64,000 nucleotides of DNA from an uncultured Schlesneria sp. (GTDB taxonomy: Bacteria > Planctomycetota > Planctomycetia > Planctomycetales > Planctomycetaceae), in assembly GCA_903840265.1 (NCBI GenBank), contig CAIMFH010000025.1, positions 1 through 64,000 of the forward strand. The letters run 5' to 3'. Position numbers and translations under genes: made by a program. Below are positions 1 to 8,828 of the stretch, piece by piece. Every line of letters starts with the position of its first letter. The first letter of the stretch is position 1. Below the pieces are notes generated by a model. The model was not told where the DNA came from and made no database searches. It saw only the letters and a program-made list of their open reading frames with translations.

Positions 1-871
1 AGTTGACCATGTCGAGGGCACCGACGGAGATGACTTGGGGGATGCCGCGTTTGCCGGCGGCGGTCAGGCGGGTGGGGCCGGCGCTGAGGATGCCGCCTAC
101 AAGTTCGTCGGCGAGTTCGGTGGTGGTGATGTCGAGGACTCCGGCGATCAGACCGTCGGCGATCAGGCCTTCCATGGCTTCGCCGCCGTTGCCTGTCGCG
201 TGAAAGACCAGCACTTCATAGCCGGCGGCTTCCAGGATTTTTCGGGCGTGTTCGACGCAGGGGGTCGTCACACCGAACATCGTGGCGGCGATGAGTGGCT
301 TGTCGGTTGTCGCGGAACTGGTGCCTCGATGGGTGATCTTCGTGCGGGCAAACGTGACCATGCCAGCCATGGCTCGGGCGGCTTCGGAGAGGATTTGGCG
401 GCTGATGCGGTTGATCCCGGCGATGTCGACGACCGAGTTCAGCATCATGATATCTTTGCCGCCGACGTAGGGGCGAGTCTGGCCCGAGGCCAGAGTACTG
501 ACCATCAACTTGGGGACGCCCAGCGGCAACGCTCGCATGGCCGAGGTACCGATTGTCGTCCCAGCCGAACCGCCGAGTGCCAGCACGCCGTCGACTTCTC
601 CGCGAGCGTACGCGGCCGTGATGAGATTAGCTGCACCGACAGCGGCTGCCGTCATCGCCTGGCCGCGGTCGTTCTGCTCGCGCAGAGCGGCCAGCGAGGC
701 TCCGCCCTCGTGGAAGAGATCTTCCCGAGAGACATCGGCCGCGATGGCAGGTTCACCGAGACATCCCGCATCGACCACGCAAGTCGAGACGCCGTAGTCG
801 TGAAGCAGGTCTCGCACGAACGCGATCTCGTGACCCTTGGTGTCGAGCGTTCCGAACAGGTAAACCGGCAT
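1..871 (-). CDS. Tm-1-like ATP-binding / UPF0261 family protein (3' end missing)
   Basis: The frame is open from an ATG at 871 to the window edge, giving 290 residues of a family that usually has about 400. The start MPVYLFGTLDTKGHE, the glycine-rich stretch ALGGSAGTT, the segment SGQTRPYVGGKDI and the later FHATGNGGEAME are hallmarks of the UPF0261 (Tm-1-like ATP-binding) family, whose plant member Tm-1 inhibits a viral replication protein; the bacterial role is not settled. It has no signal peptide and is probably cytosolic. The codon pattern is clean on this strand, while the plus-strand frame over the same bases encodes a meaningless composition. Confidence 0.85.
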   Translation of the reverse strand, partial: MPVYLFGTLDTKGHEIAFVRDLLHDYGVSTCVVDAGCLGEPAIAADVSREDLFHEGGASLAALREQNDRGQAMTAAAVGAANLITAAYARGEVDGVLALGGSAGTTIGTSAMRALPLGVPKLMVSTLASGQTRPYVGGKDIMMLNSVVDIAGINRISRQILSEAARAMAGMVTFARTKITHRGTSSATTDKPLIAATMFGVTTPCVEHARKILEAAGYEVLVFHATGNGGEAMEGLIADGLIAGVLDITTTELADELVGGILSAGPTRLTAAGKRGIPQVISVGALDMVN

Positions 872-1103
872 TATTGAGGCCCGCAGCGATGGGAGTGAAC
901 TAATAAACAGTCATTTAACCACAACCGGCCGAAATCGTGGCTTCGAACGGGCTGTTTCGCAACCCGTGGCCAGCGATCATTCGTTATACTGTGGATTCGC
1001 GATCCTCGCTGAGGCATACAGCTTGCCAGGGGACTTAGATCCCCCGCTCAGGAAGAGAAGTGGGCTCAAGCCCGGCCTTGAAAAGAATTTGTGAAACGAG
1101 TTT

Positions 1104-3659
1104 ATGTCTTCGACTTTGCTACCTCGTCCCGAACTGCTGGCTCCTGCTGGAGACCGCGAATGCATGCGTGCCGCGGTTGAGAATGGGGCCGATGCGGTTT
1201 ACTTCGGTTTGAATTGCGGCTTCAACGCTCGGGCCCGGGCGACCAATATTGAACCGGGCGAGTTGTCCGAAGTGATGACCGAGTTACATCATCGCGGAGT
1301 GAAGGGATTCGTCACTCTCAACACGCTCGCGTTTTCGGATGAGTTGCCCGAGTTGGAAGACCTGGTCCGGAAGATCGCCAAGGCTGACGTCGATGCGGTC
1401 CTGGTGCAGGATCTGGGGCTGGTGCGTTTGATTCGCGCCATCTGTCCCGAGTTGCCGATTCATGCGTCGACGCAGATGACGTTGACGAGTGCCGAGTGCA
1501 TCCAGGTTGCCGAAGAGATGGGGATCGAACGAGTCGTGCTGCCGCGCGAGCTTTCGATCCGGGAGATTGCCAAGCTGCGGAAGTCGACCAATGTTGAGCT
1601 GGAGACATTCGTGCATGGCGCGTTGTGCGTGGCTTACTCGGGGCAATGCCTCACCAGCGAATCGTTGGGTGGACGTAGTGCGAATCGCGGGCAGTGTGCT
1701 CAGGCGTGTCGGTTGCCGTACGACCTGATTTGCGATGGCGAAGATGTCGATCTGGGACCGCAGAAGTATTTGCTGAGTCCTCAGGATCTGGCAGCTTACG
1801 ATCTGACGCCGGACCTGATCGCGGCGGGTGTCTGTTCGTTCAAGATCGAGGGACGGCTGAAGACGCCGGAATATGTCGCGAACATTACCAAGCATTACCG
1901 TGCGGCTATCGACGCAGCCGTGAGGGGCGAGCCGATCGAGTTCACTCGCGATGAAGTTCGCGAGATGGAGCTGTCGTTTTCGCGCGGCTTCTCGCCCGGC
2001 TGGTTGAACGGCGACGATCACAAGATGCTCGTGCCAGCGCTCAGTTCATCGAAACGCGGTGTTCTGCTGGGCGAGATCACTCGCGTGCGCAGCGGACGCG
2101 TGGAGGTTCGCCTGGAAGGTCCAGTGGCTCGCGGCGACGGTTTGGTTTTTGAGGGAGATCGCGCGGCGAATGCCGAACAAGGGGGCCGAGTCTACGGCAT
2201 CTGGGAACGAGGGCGTTCAGTTGAAGCGGTACGCGACGGTATCGTGGAGCTGGAGTTTCAACGTGATTCGGTGGACTTCGACCTGTTGGAGCAGGGTCAG
2301 CAGATCTGGAAGACCGATGATCCTCAATTGACGGCTCGTTTGCGAAAGACATTTACGGGGCCTGATCCGGTACGCAAGCGGCCATTGTCGATCCACGTGA
2401 AGGCTGTTGCGGGGGAGTTATTGGAGATTGTGGCTTCGCTGGCAGTTGAGAGCCTCGCCCTCCCAAATCGATCAATTCGCGTTCAATCGAGCGAGCCATT
2501 GCCAGTGGCGACGCGGCATCCGATTACGCAGGAATTTCTTCGTGAGCAGTTGGGACGGCTCGGCAATACCGTCTATGAGTTAAAAGATCTACAAGCGGAG
2601 ATTGTCGGCGGGCCGATGGTGCCGCTGAGTGTCTTGTCGAAACTGCGTCAAGAACTGGCGGCTCAATTGGATCGCATGGTGAAGACGCCGCGCTCCAGAC
2701 AGTTAACGAATGGGTCTGCGCTCGCTTCACTGCGATCACATCTGCCAGCGGTGGCCGACCAGACGGCGACAGATTCAGTATCGCCGCGATTACACGTACT
2801 TTGCAGGACGCTCGATCAGATTCGAGAAGTCGCCAGGATCGTGTCGAAACAGTCCGCTGGAATGCAACTGGTCTATGCTGACCTGCAGGATATTCGCGAG
2901 TATCGCGAGGCTGTGCAGATCGCTCATGAGGCGGGCCTGACGATCTATCTTGCGACGCCGCGGATTCAGAAGCCCGACGAAATGGGGCTGTTTCAGGCGA
3001 TCGGCAAGCATGGGGCGGATGGGATCCTGGTTCGCAATCTGTCGGGACTGCGGTTCTATACTCAACGAGATGTTCCTGTCGTCGCTGACTACTCTTTGAA
3101 TGCAACGAATGAATTAACCGCGGAGTTTCTGCGGCAGCAAGGGGCCGCACGACTGACGGCGTCTTATGACATGAACCGCGATCAGTTGTTGAACTTGGTT
3201 GGGGCGGTGCCGTCGTCATGGTTGGAGGTTGTCGTTCACCAGCACATGCCGATGTTTCATATGGAGCACTGCGTGTTCTGCGCGGTGCTGTCGCCGGGGA
3301 CGAACAAGACGAATTGCGGTCGCCCCTGCGACACGCACTTGGTTCAACTACGCGATCGAGTCGGCAGCGAACATCCGCTCCATGCAGATGTGGGCTGCCG
3401 CAATACGCTGTTCAATGCGGTTCCGCAGAGTGCCGCGGAGGTTTTGCCATCACTCATTGAACTGGGCGTCCGAGACTTTCGGATCGAGTTCCTTGAGGAG
3501 CGACCGGCCGACATCCAGCGGACGTTGAGTCTGTATCACGATCTGCTCAATCAACGCATTCGAGCCGAAGAAGTCTGGCGCGAGTTGCATGCCTCAAATC
3601 GCGTTGGGGTGACTCGGGGGACATTGGAAGAGCGACGAAATCCGTTGGCAATCCTGTAG
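1104..3659 (+). CDS. U32 family peptidase / RlhA-like protein with DUF3656
   Basis: This 851-residue protein opens with PELLAPAGD and carries the U32 signature ETFVHGALC at residues 167-175. Cysteines 175, 182, 198 and 202 form the cluster known in the family, where relatives such as UbiU/UbiV bind a 4Fe-4S centre and RlhA hydroxylates 23S rRNA cytidine 2501. The middle (about 390-560) resembles DUF3656. The C-terminal third has a second barrel-like part with its own cysteine-rich segment (MEHCVFC, then CGRPC). Bacterial RlhA is about 650 residues, so this is the long form common in planctomycetes. Whether it is a hydroxylase or a protease cannot be told from sequence. It is convergent with the next gene. 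Confidence 0.9.
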   Translation: MSSTLLPRPELLAPAGDRECMRAAVENGADAVYFGLNCGFNARARATNIEPGELSEVMTELHHRGVKGFVTLNTLAFSDELPELEDLVRKIAKADVDAVLVQDLGLVRLIRAICPELPIHASTQMTLTSAECIQVAEEMGIERVVLPRELSIREIAKLRKSTNVELETFVHGALCVAYSGQCLTSESLGGRSANRGQCAQACRLPYDLICDGEDVDLGPQKYLLSPQDLAAYDLTPDLIAAGVCSFKIEGRLKTPEYVANITKHYRAAIDAAVRGEPIEFTRDEVREMELSFSRGFSPGWLNGDDHKMLVPALSSSKRGVLLGEITRVRSGRVEVRLEGPVARGDGLVFEGDRAANAEQGGRVYGIWERGRSVEAVRDGIVELEFQRDSVDFDLLEQGQQIWKTDDPQLTARLRKTFTGPDPVRKRPLSIHVKAVAGELLEIVASLAVESLALPNRSIRVQSSEPLPVATRHPITQEFLREQLGRLGNTVYELKDLQAEIVGGPMVPLSVLSKLRQELAAQLDRMVKTPRSRQLTNGSALASLRSHLPAVADQTATDSVSPRLHVLCRTLDQIREVARIVSKQSAGMQLVYADLQDIREYREAVQIAHEAGLTIYLATPRIQKPDEMGLFQAIGKHGADGILVRNLSGLRFYTQRDVPVVADYSLNATNELTAEFLRQQGAARLTASYDMNRDQLLNLVGAVPSSWLEVVVHQHMPMFHMEHCVFCAVLSPGTNKTNCGRPCDTHLVQLRDRVGSEHPLHADVGCRNTLFNAVPQSAAEVLPSLIELGVRDFRIEFLEERPADIQRTLSLYHDLLNQRIRAEEVWRELHASNRVGVTRGTLEERRNPLAIL

Positions 3660-3666
3660 GAACTGT

Positions 3667-3700
3667 TTCCGTCATTCCCGCGAAAACGGGAATGACGGAA
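3667..3700. terminator. Perfect 14-bp inverted repeat between convergent genes
   Basis: Arms 3667-3680 and 3687-3700 are exact reverse complements around the 6-base loop CGAAAA. The core ATTCCCG...CGGGAAT matches the general form of dispersed repeats known in other bacteria (dRS3-like). It lies 8 bases after one stop codon and 19 bases before the other, so it can serve as a terminator in both directions. No long T-tract follows on either side. Confidence 0.6.
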
Positions 3701-3718
3701 GTGCGAGTGAAGCGTAGT

Positions 3719-5119
3719 TTAGATTCCCGCTTTTTCCACAGCGAGACGGCACTCGTGGAGCAGCGCAGCCGCCTCGTACGCGACCGCATTGTCTTTGGCG
3801 AGTTCACGAATGCGAACCAACGCGGGTTCCGCTAAACGACCGAGCTTGAGTAGCTCGGCAGGGATGGGTAGTGGATCGCGTTCCTTGTTCGGTTCGACCT
3901 CCTGCTTCCACCAGTCGGCTCGGCGGAGCGCATGAGCTTGAACGATCTCCAGGAGTTGCTTCTCGACGGTTGGCGACATCACATCGACTCGGCCGACCAG
4001 CACGCGCACCGATTCGTCCGGCGGTGGCGAGATGGTGAGTGGCAGCAACTTGTCGGTGGCTTCGCGGGGAACCATGTAGAAGATCCGAGTCCCTTCTTCG
4101 GCAAACCAGGAATCGGCCCAGGTCTTGACCATGGCGGCAGCTTCTTTGGGGTACAGCTTCTCGGCCACCAGCGCGTCGACGACGCGTTGCTGCAGATCGG
4201 GCAACTGGATGGACGTTGTCGTCTTTGGAAATTCGGCGCTGGCCCCTGCTGCGACTTCGTTGATTGAAGAAAACTCGATCGCTTTTGCGGCCACTGTCAC
4301 TCGGAACAACGATCGAATCGGCTGTTCTCCCGAATTGGTGACCTTGATCAGGCCATCGTCGGAAATCACGGCATGCAATGGCTGTTCGAATTTCCCAACG
4401 CCGCGATAAAACAAGAACTTTTCGAGGTGATCGCTGCTCAGAGCCGTCAACTCGGGCGAGGGCGAGTGACGCAGGTGAACGTAAGCCGAATCTGTTTCGC
4501 GAGCATAGTAATAGTGGTTGTAGGCTCCGGCCGTCGGGGCGATGCGGTCCTGGATGATCTGATGCAGCCACTTCCGCGTCCGTTCGTCTTTCACGGCGGG
4601 GGCCAACTTTGCAATCGGGATCAAGTCGATCTCGCCCCAATCCAGAGTCGATTTGTCGAAGGGTCGGGAATGTTCTTTCATGCCGTCGTAAGGAGGCGTC
4701 ATCGCCACGACGGGAGGATAGAACTCGGTCAGCAGTCCATTCGGAAAATCGACCTTCGCCCGGATCGTTCGTTCTTCATCTGTATAGAAATAAGTGACAG
4801 GTGTTTCCATCCGGATTTGAGCTCGGATCAAACGCTTGGCAAAGAGCGGGACTCCGGCCTGCATTCTGCGGTCGAAAACAAATTCGGGCAGATCTTCATT
4901 GATGAGGGGGCGAAAATCGAGTTGGACGCCATTGGAGCCAGAGAAGGACGTGAACGTCCCCCATTCGTGCATGACCAGCTTGCCCTCGGCCGCTGGAGTG
5001 GCAGACGTTTGCAGTTTGTCGACCGCTTTGCTGCTTGACGTTCCCGCTATTGTGATTGCGGCAATCAAGGCGACGCCGGCGAGACCGCTCGCCCATCCGA
5101 TTCGATTCCACGGTTTCAT
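3719..5119 (-). CDS. Secreted protein of unknown function with HEWGTFT motif
   Basis: The 466-residue product begins with a basic N-terminus and a hydrophobic stretch (about 9-27), then a short linker, consistent with a signal peptide or anchor. Just after it comes MHEWGTFTSFSG, a motif I associate with a family of exported planctomycete proteins without assigned function. The rest is a soluble beta-rich domain followed by a helical C-terminus. The ATG at 5119 follows AGGAG with good spacing, which fixes the start. It is divergent from the sigma factor gene, and I see no catalytic motif. Confidence 0.75.
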   Translation of the reverse strand: MKPWNRIGWASGLAGVALIAAITIAGTSSSKAVDKLQTSATPAAEGKLVMHEWGTFTSFSGSNGVQLDFRPLINEDLPEFVFDRRMQAGVPLFAKRLIRAQIRMETPVTYFYTDEERTIRAKVDFPNGLLTEFYPPVVAMTPPYDGMKEHSRPFDKSTLDWGEIDLIPIAKLAPAVKDERTRKWLHQIIQDRIAPTAGAYNHYYYARETDSAYVHLRHSPSPELTALSSDHLEKFLFYRGVGKFEQPLHAVISDDGLIKVTNSGEQPIRSLFRVTVAAKAIEFSSINEVAAGASAEFPKTTTSIQLPDLQQRVVDALVAEKLYPKEAAAMVKTWADSWFAEEGTRIFYMVPREATDKLLPLTISPPPDESVRVLVGRVDVMSPTVEKQLLEIVQAHALRRADWWKQEVEPNKERDPLPIPAELLKLGRLAEPALVRIRELAKDNAVAYEAAALLHECRLAVEKAGI

Positions 5120-5205
5120 GATCGTCTCCTCTGCATGTGGTCGCTGTTGATCGGGCCATCCAAATCGGTCGATTGTCCCGGCAGGACGTTCGAACTGACT
5201 GGTGT

Positions 5206-5313
5206 AGGAGTCGCCGACGCGGCAGCCTCAGACTGGCAGAAAGTGCTCAATTCCGTAAAAACAGAGCGACTCAGATTTTGTGCCAGTCTGATTGGGAGCT
5301 TGCTACGACTCCT
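5206..5313. repeat. Nested inverted repeats upstream of the ECF sigma gene
   Basis: Two concentric inverted repeats share a centre. Inner arms 5230-5240 and 5281-5291 match over 11 bases (TCAGACTGGCA and its complement); outer arms 5206-5213 and 5306-5313 match over 8 bases (AGGAGTCG and its complement). The spacing between outer and inner arm is 16 bases on one side and 14 on the other, so a long rod-like RNA hairpin is possible. It ends 31 bases before the sigma factor start, so it may be a structured leader or a small mobile element. Confidence 0.5.
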
Positions 5314-5344
5314 GACATAAGGTGTGGCGCAAAGGGGACAGGGT

Positions 5345-5890
5345 ATGACCGACGGTGAACTGGTTCGCCGCGTGGTTGCCGGTGAGACGGCGGCTTACGG
5401 GGAACTGGCGCGCCGTTGGTTCAGGCGGATTCTGGCAATGTGCCAATCTCGCGTCTGTTCGAGCGATGCCGATGACCTGGCACAAGACGTGTTCCTGCGC
5501 GGGTATGCTCGACTGTCGACGCTGTCTAATCCGGAGCAATTCGGTTCCTGGCTGCGGGGGATCGCTCACAACATTTGCGTGGACTGGTGTCGCGATCGTG
5601 TTCGCCAAAAACAGGCGATGGGAACCGAACACCGACACGCAGCGTTAGCAGACATCACCGAGGGTCTCTGTGGCACACTGGCTGAAGATGAGCGAGCCAT
5701 TGTTATCCAACAGGTCGCCGCGATACCAGAAGATCTGCGCGAAGTCGTGCTGCTGCGCTACTACGAGAACTTGACCTACGATGAAATGGCCCAATGGCTG
5801 GGGGTGGCCCGCGCCACCGTGAACGAGCGACTGGCAAAAGCCCGGGCTCTGCTTCGCATCCGCCTGGCGAAGCTGCGGAGTGACATATGA
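5345..5890 (+). CDS. ECF-type RNA polymerase sigma factor
   Basis: The 181-residue protein has a sigma region 2 (DADDLAQDVFLRGY, then SWLRGIAHNICVDW) and a sigma region 4 helix-turn-helix (DLREVVLLRYYENLTYDEMA to RATVNERLAKAR). There is no region 3, as in extracytoplasmic-function sigma factors, which redirect RNA polymerase in response to a membrane or stress signal. I prefer the ATG at 5345, preceded by GGGG seven bases upstream, over a GTG at 5324. Its stop overlaps the start of the anti-sigma gene (ATGA), so the two are translated together. Confidence 0.92.
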   Translation: MTDGELVRRVVAGETAAYGELARRWFRRILAMCQSRVCSSDADDLAQDVFLRGYARLSTLSNPEQFGSWLRGIAHNICVDWCRDRVRQKQAMGTEHRHAALADITEGLCGTLAEDERAIVIQQVAAIPEDLREVVLLRYYENLTYDEMAQWLGVARATVNERLAKARALLRIRLAKLRSDI

Positions 5891-7110
5891 ACTGCGAAAC
5901 ATTACCACTGTTGCTGAACGCGGCGCTCGATGGCGAACTGTCGCCGCAGGAGCGCGCCGCGATGCAGCAGCATCTGGCGGAATGTGAGTCTTGCCGCGAG
6001 CAATGGGCCGAGTTGCAATTCCTGCATCAAGACTTGTCTCTCGTCCTCTCCCCCCCCTCGATCGAACCCGCGATCCGGCGGTTGATGGCGACAATGCAAC
6101 CAGAGTCGAATCGAGGGGACGGCAAGTCGCGATTTTCGCGAAGGAATTCGAGTCTGGTCATGGTGGCCGTTGTCTGCACGTTGCTGCTGACGGTCGGCAT
6201 CATTTTTCAATCCCCCGCGCCTGCCCTGGCAGTGGCCCAGATTTCGATGATGACCGGCACGGTGGACTATAAGGCAGCCGATGCGCGCGACTGGACCCCC
6301 GTCGCAGGGACGCAGCGAATCTCGCTGCCGGCGTTTGCGAGAGTCCGCACTCGATCAACGTCCTTGTGCGAGATCCGCACCGGCTGCGATGCGCTGGTTC
6401 GGTTAAATCATGAAACGGAACTGGTGCTGCATCGCGCCGAAAAGGTGGAACTTGTCGCGGGTGAACTGTGGTGTCGTGCGCCGGCCACTGCAGAAATGGA
6501 AATCTGTGCACCATCGGCTCCACGTCAGCCGGCGCTGACCAATGTCTTCACTTGTCCCTCCTCGGCAGAGATACAGTGGAAGACACTCCCGAACAATGCA
6601 ATGTCTTGCCAGGACGTTGCGAGTACCGCCGTCGAACTGCAGTTGCCATCCATGAACTGTACGATTCAGCCGGGCGAGTGCGTCACATTTTCTGCGGGTC
6701 AACCCATTCCCGAGTCATCTCGATTCAACCCCGTTGAAGCAACAGGCTGGCAACTACCCCTATTGGTCTTGCGTCCACCGCAAGATTCCGAACTTCGTGA
6801 TCGGCTGACCAGCGTGCTGGCGTTGATCGGTCGAAGCAAGGCGTCGTTCCTGTACGAAGACCAGATCCGAGGACTGGGGCCGAGTGGGGTTATCCCGCTG
6901 CTGGCCTACGTACGGTCCAAAGAGTCGGTCAGCCAACCTGAAGTAAGACTGAGGGCGATGGAGATGATCGCCGAGATGGCCACGTCCGCGTCGATCGAAG
7001 ACCTCAACACCTTGCTCCAGGATGACGATCCCCGGATTCGAAAGCTGTCCAGTCAGACGCTGGCTCGTCTGCAGGCTGGACGGACCTTCTCGGATGGAAA
7101 GACTTTGTAG
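5887..7110 (+). CDS. Membrane anti-sigma factor with zinc finger and HEAT-like C-terminus
   Basis: Residues 1-40 hold an anti-sigma zinc finger of the HxxxCxxC type (His29, Cys33, Cys36), the part that normally binds the ECF factor. One transmembrane helix follows at about 89-107. The next 150 residues look like a FecR-type extracytoplasmic beta domain. The last 90 residues (from about GLGPSGVIPLL) form helical repeats that resemble HEAT repeats, an unusual addition for an anti-sigma factor. The 407-residue gene overlaps the sigma gene by four bases, which supports the pairing. The signal sensed outside the membrane is unknown. Confidence 0.85.
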   Translation: MNCETLPLLLNAALDGELSPQERAAMQQHLAECESCREQWAELQFLHQDLSLVLSPPSIEPAIRRLMATMQPESNRGDGKSRFSRRNSSLVMVAVVCTLLLTVGIIFQSPAPALAVAQISMMTGTVDYKAADARDWTPVAGTQRISLPAFARVRTRSTSLCEIRTGCDALVRLNHETELVLHRAEKVELVAGELWCRAPATAEMEICAPSAPRQPALTNVFTCPSSAEIQWKTLPNNAMSCQDVASTAVELQLPSMNCTIQPGECVTFSAGQPIPESSRFNPVEATGWQLPLLVLRPPQDSELRDRLTSVLALIGRSKASFLYEDQIRGLGPSGVIPLLAYVRSKESVSQPEVRLRAMEMIAEMATSASIEDLNTLLQDDDPRIRKLSSQTLARLQAGRTFSDGKTL

Positions 7111-7149
7111 TCGAGCGACGCAGTGTACAGGAGCCTCGTTGGAGCACCA

Positions 7150-7629
7150 TTACATATAACGTGGTGCTTTAATCGGCACGACGAGTGGTTGTTCCAAAGG
7201 GGGCTCGTTGGCTGGCCGATCGCGAATCGTCAGCACTGGACAACGAGCGTGCTGCAGAACGTGCTCGGCCACGCTACCAAAAATCAGATGATGAAGTGCG
7301 CCAGCGCCATGCGTTCCCATGATGACGATATCGCTTTGGTGCTCCTGGGCCAGCCAGCAAATCACTTCGCCAGCGCCGCCGGCATGGAGCAACCGAATGA
7401 CTCGATTCGACAATGGGGAATCGACCAGCAGGCGGTTTAGCTTCTCTTCATGCTGAAGGTCATAGGGGTGCGTTTGAGCCGCAACGGTTAACTCGACGGG
7501 TCGACCAAACGCATGGACCAGATAGAGATCCGCTCCCGTCTGCATCGCCAACCGCTCGGCATAGCGCATCGCCATCTCAGCGGTGGGCGAGAAATCTGTG
7601 GGACAAAGAATGCGCCGGATCATATCCAT
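7150..7629 (-). CDS. Universal stress protein (UspA family)
   Basis: The 159-residue single-domain protein starts MDMIRRILCPTDFS and ends with the nucleotide-binding loop GTHGAGALHHLIFGS followed by CPVLTIR. This matches the ATP-binding subgroup (Gly-x2-Gly-x9-Gly-Ser). I chose the ATG at 7629, which has AAGGTGG upstream, over a GTG at 7641. Family members are cytosolic and help survival under starvation or oxidative stress. A DUF2007 gene and a second universal stress protein lie upstream on the same strand. Confidence 0.9.
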   Translation of the reverse strand: MDMIRRILCPTDFSPTAEMAMRYAERLAMQTGADLYLVHAFGRPVELTVAAQTHPYDLQHEEKLNRLLVDSPLSNRVIRLLHAGGAGEVICWLAQEHQSDIVIMGTHGAGALHHLIFGSVAEHVLQHARCPVLTIRDRPANEPPLEQPLVVPIKAPRYM

Positions 7630-7662
7630 GACGTGGTCCACCTTCAGTTTGAAGAATCAGAG

Positions 7663-7950
7663 TCAGTTTTCGAGAGGAGTCGGAATTTCGTCGTCCGTAT
7701 CTTCTAGCTGCACATCTGTTTCGTGTTGGACATCGCCTTCATTGATCGTCTCCACTATGTCCAGCGCAGCCACTTCGTCCGTTCGTTGAACATACACTTC
7801 GATCGGAGCAATCGAAATTCCTGGAAAAGGATTCGAAGTGTCCCCGGTCACAGCGCGGATACCTTCTGATTCCAGCAGTGTACGGACCAACTCAGCCTTC
7901 GTGGCGTTCGTTGCGTTGTACACACAGACAAGGTCCTGAGGATCGCTCAT
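7663..7950 (-). CDS. DUF2007 domain protein (putative signal-transducing protein)
   Basis: This 95-residue acidic protein has the compact alpha/beta pattern of DUF2007: LVCVYNATNATKAELVRTLLESEGI, split here as LVCVYNATN and LVRTLLESEGI, then GISIAPIEVYVQ. The ATG at 7950 with AAAGA upstream is preferred to a TTG five codons earlier. DUF2007 proteins are small cytosolic proteins with no proven biochemical role. It sits 33 bases upstream of a universal stress protein and may be co-transcribed with it. Confidence 0.8.
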   Translation of the reverse strand: MSDPQDLVCVYNATNATKAELVRTLLESEGIRAVTGDTSNPFPGISIAPIEVYVQRTDEVAALDIVETINEGDVQHETDVQLEDTDDEIPTPLEN

Positions 7951-8247
7951 GTGGTGTTCTTTCAAAAAATGTCGGTGCTAAAGGGGATGCGATATTCTAA
8001 CGCCGAACAGCAGTCAACCATAATCCCGGTGGCTTTAACCACGCCCAGAGGTCACAACCCACGTGTTTCGATTCGATTAAAGTTTCTACGAAGCAGCCGA
8101 CGTGCCGTAGTGACAAATTCCAGGATTTGCCGATGCGTCGACGAATAATGCGCATCCTCGATGACAACTTTACTGTCGTGTGAGCGAGAAATGACCACCT
8201 TGACACTTGGCACGCAGATCCCCAAATCGGGCCGAGCGAGACCTCAG

Positions 8248-8715
8248 TTATTCGGGCGCTTTCGGGACGAGGAATGGGTGCCCCTTGGGATGGACCGTCA
8301 GGACTGGACAAGTGGATAATCGGACTAGTTTTTCTGCCACGCTTCCCATCAGCAGATGTGCCAAGCCGGTATGCCCGTGAGTCCCCACAACGATCAAATC
8401 GATGTCGTGATCATTCGCATATTTCATGATCTCCTCGATCGGAAACCCAACGACGACCTGACGCGTCGCTACGACCGAGCCGATCTCCTTTTGCAGTTGT
8501 CGTTCTGCCGCTTCCAACTGCGCCTTCATTCCCCCTTCGGGCAACGTCCAGACGGTATACGAATCTGTGGCCGGCAAGATAATTTCGGGTACGACGTGCA
8601 GTGCGTGCAGTTCCGCAGAGAACTTCTCTGCCATCGTGATGGCATACTGCTGAGCGCCTCGCGCCGGCTCACTGAAGTCAGTGGCGAACAGAATTCGACC
8701 GATCGTGACGCTCAT
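8248..8715 (-). CDS. Universal stress protein (UspA family)
   Basis: This 155-residue protein has the UspA fold, starting MSVTIGRILFATDFSEPA and ending with GTHGHTGLAHLLMGS and CPVLTVHPKG, the ATP-binding loop and last strand. The ATG at 8715 is preceded by AAAGAGAG, while the longer frame from 8754 would add 13 residues with no family match. It is clearly a paralogue of the protein at 7150 but not a recent copy, since only the motifs agree. The 297 bases downstream (to 7951) contain no gene I can support. Confidence 0.9.
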   Translation of the reverse strand: MSVTIGRILFATDFSEPARGAQQYAITMAEKFSAELHALHVVPEIILPATDSYTVWTLPEGGMKAQLEAAERQLQKEIGSVVATRQVVVGFPIEEIMKYANDHDIDLIVVGTHGHTGLAHLLMGSVAEKLVRLSTCPVLTVHPKGHPFLVPKAPE

Positions 8716-8828
8716 GATGCAGCTCTCTTTCTTCGCCGGGGAAGCGACGCTCATAATTCTAGTCGTACCGATTCAATGGAACATGGATTGCTGCCAATTC
8801 GTGATTGAAAAGTGAGACCCCTTGTATT

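Noticed and set aside
35-877. A 280-codon open frame on the plus strand at the window start
   Set aside because: It is the shadow of the UPF0261 gene on the minus strand; its product is rich in Gly, Asp and His with no domain, while the minus strand gives a clear family match.
4373-5038. A 221-codon plus-strand frame
   Set aside because: It lies opposite the secreted HEWGTFT protein gene, which has a signal peptide and ribosome binding site.
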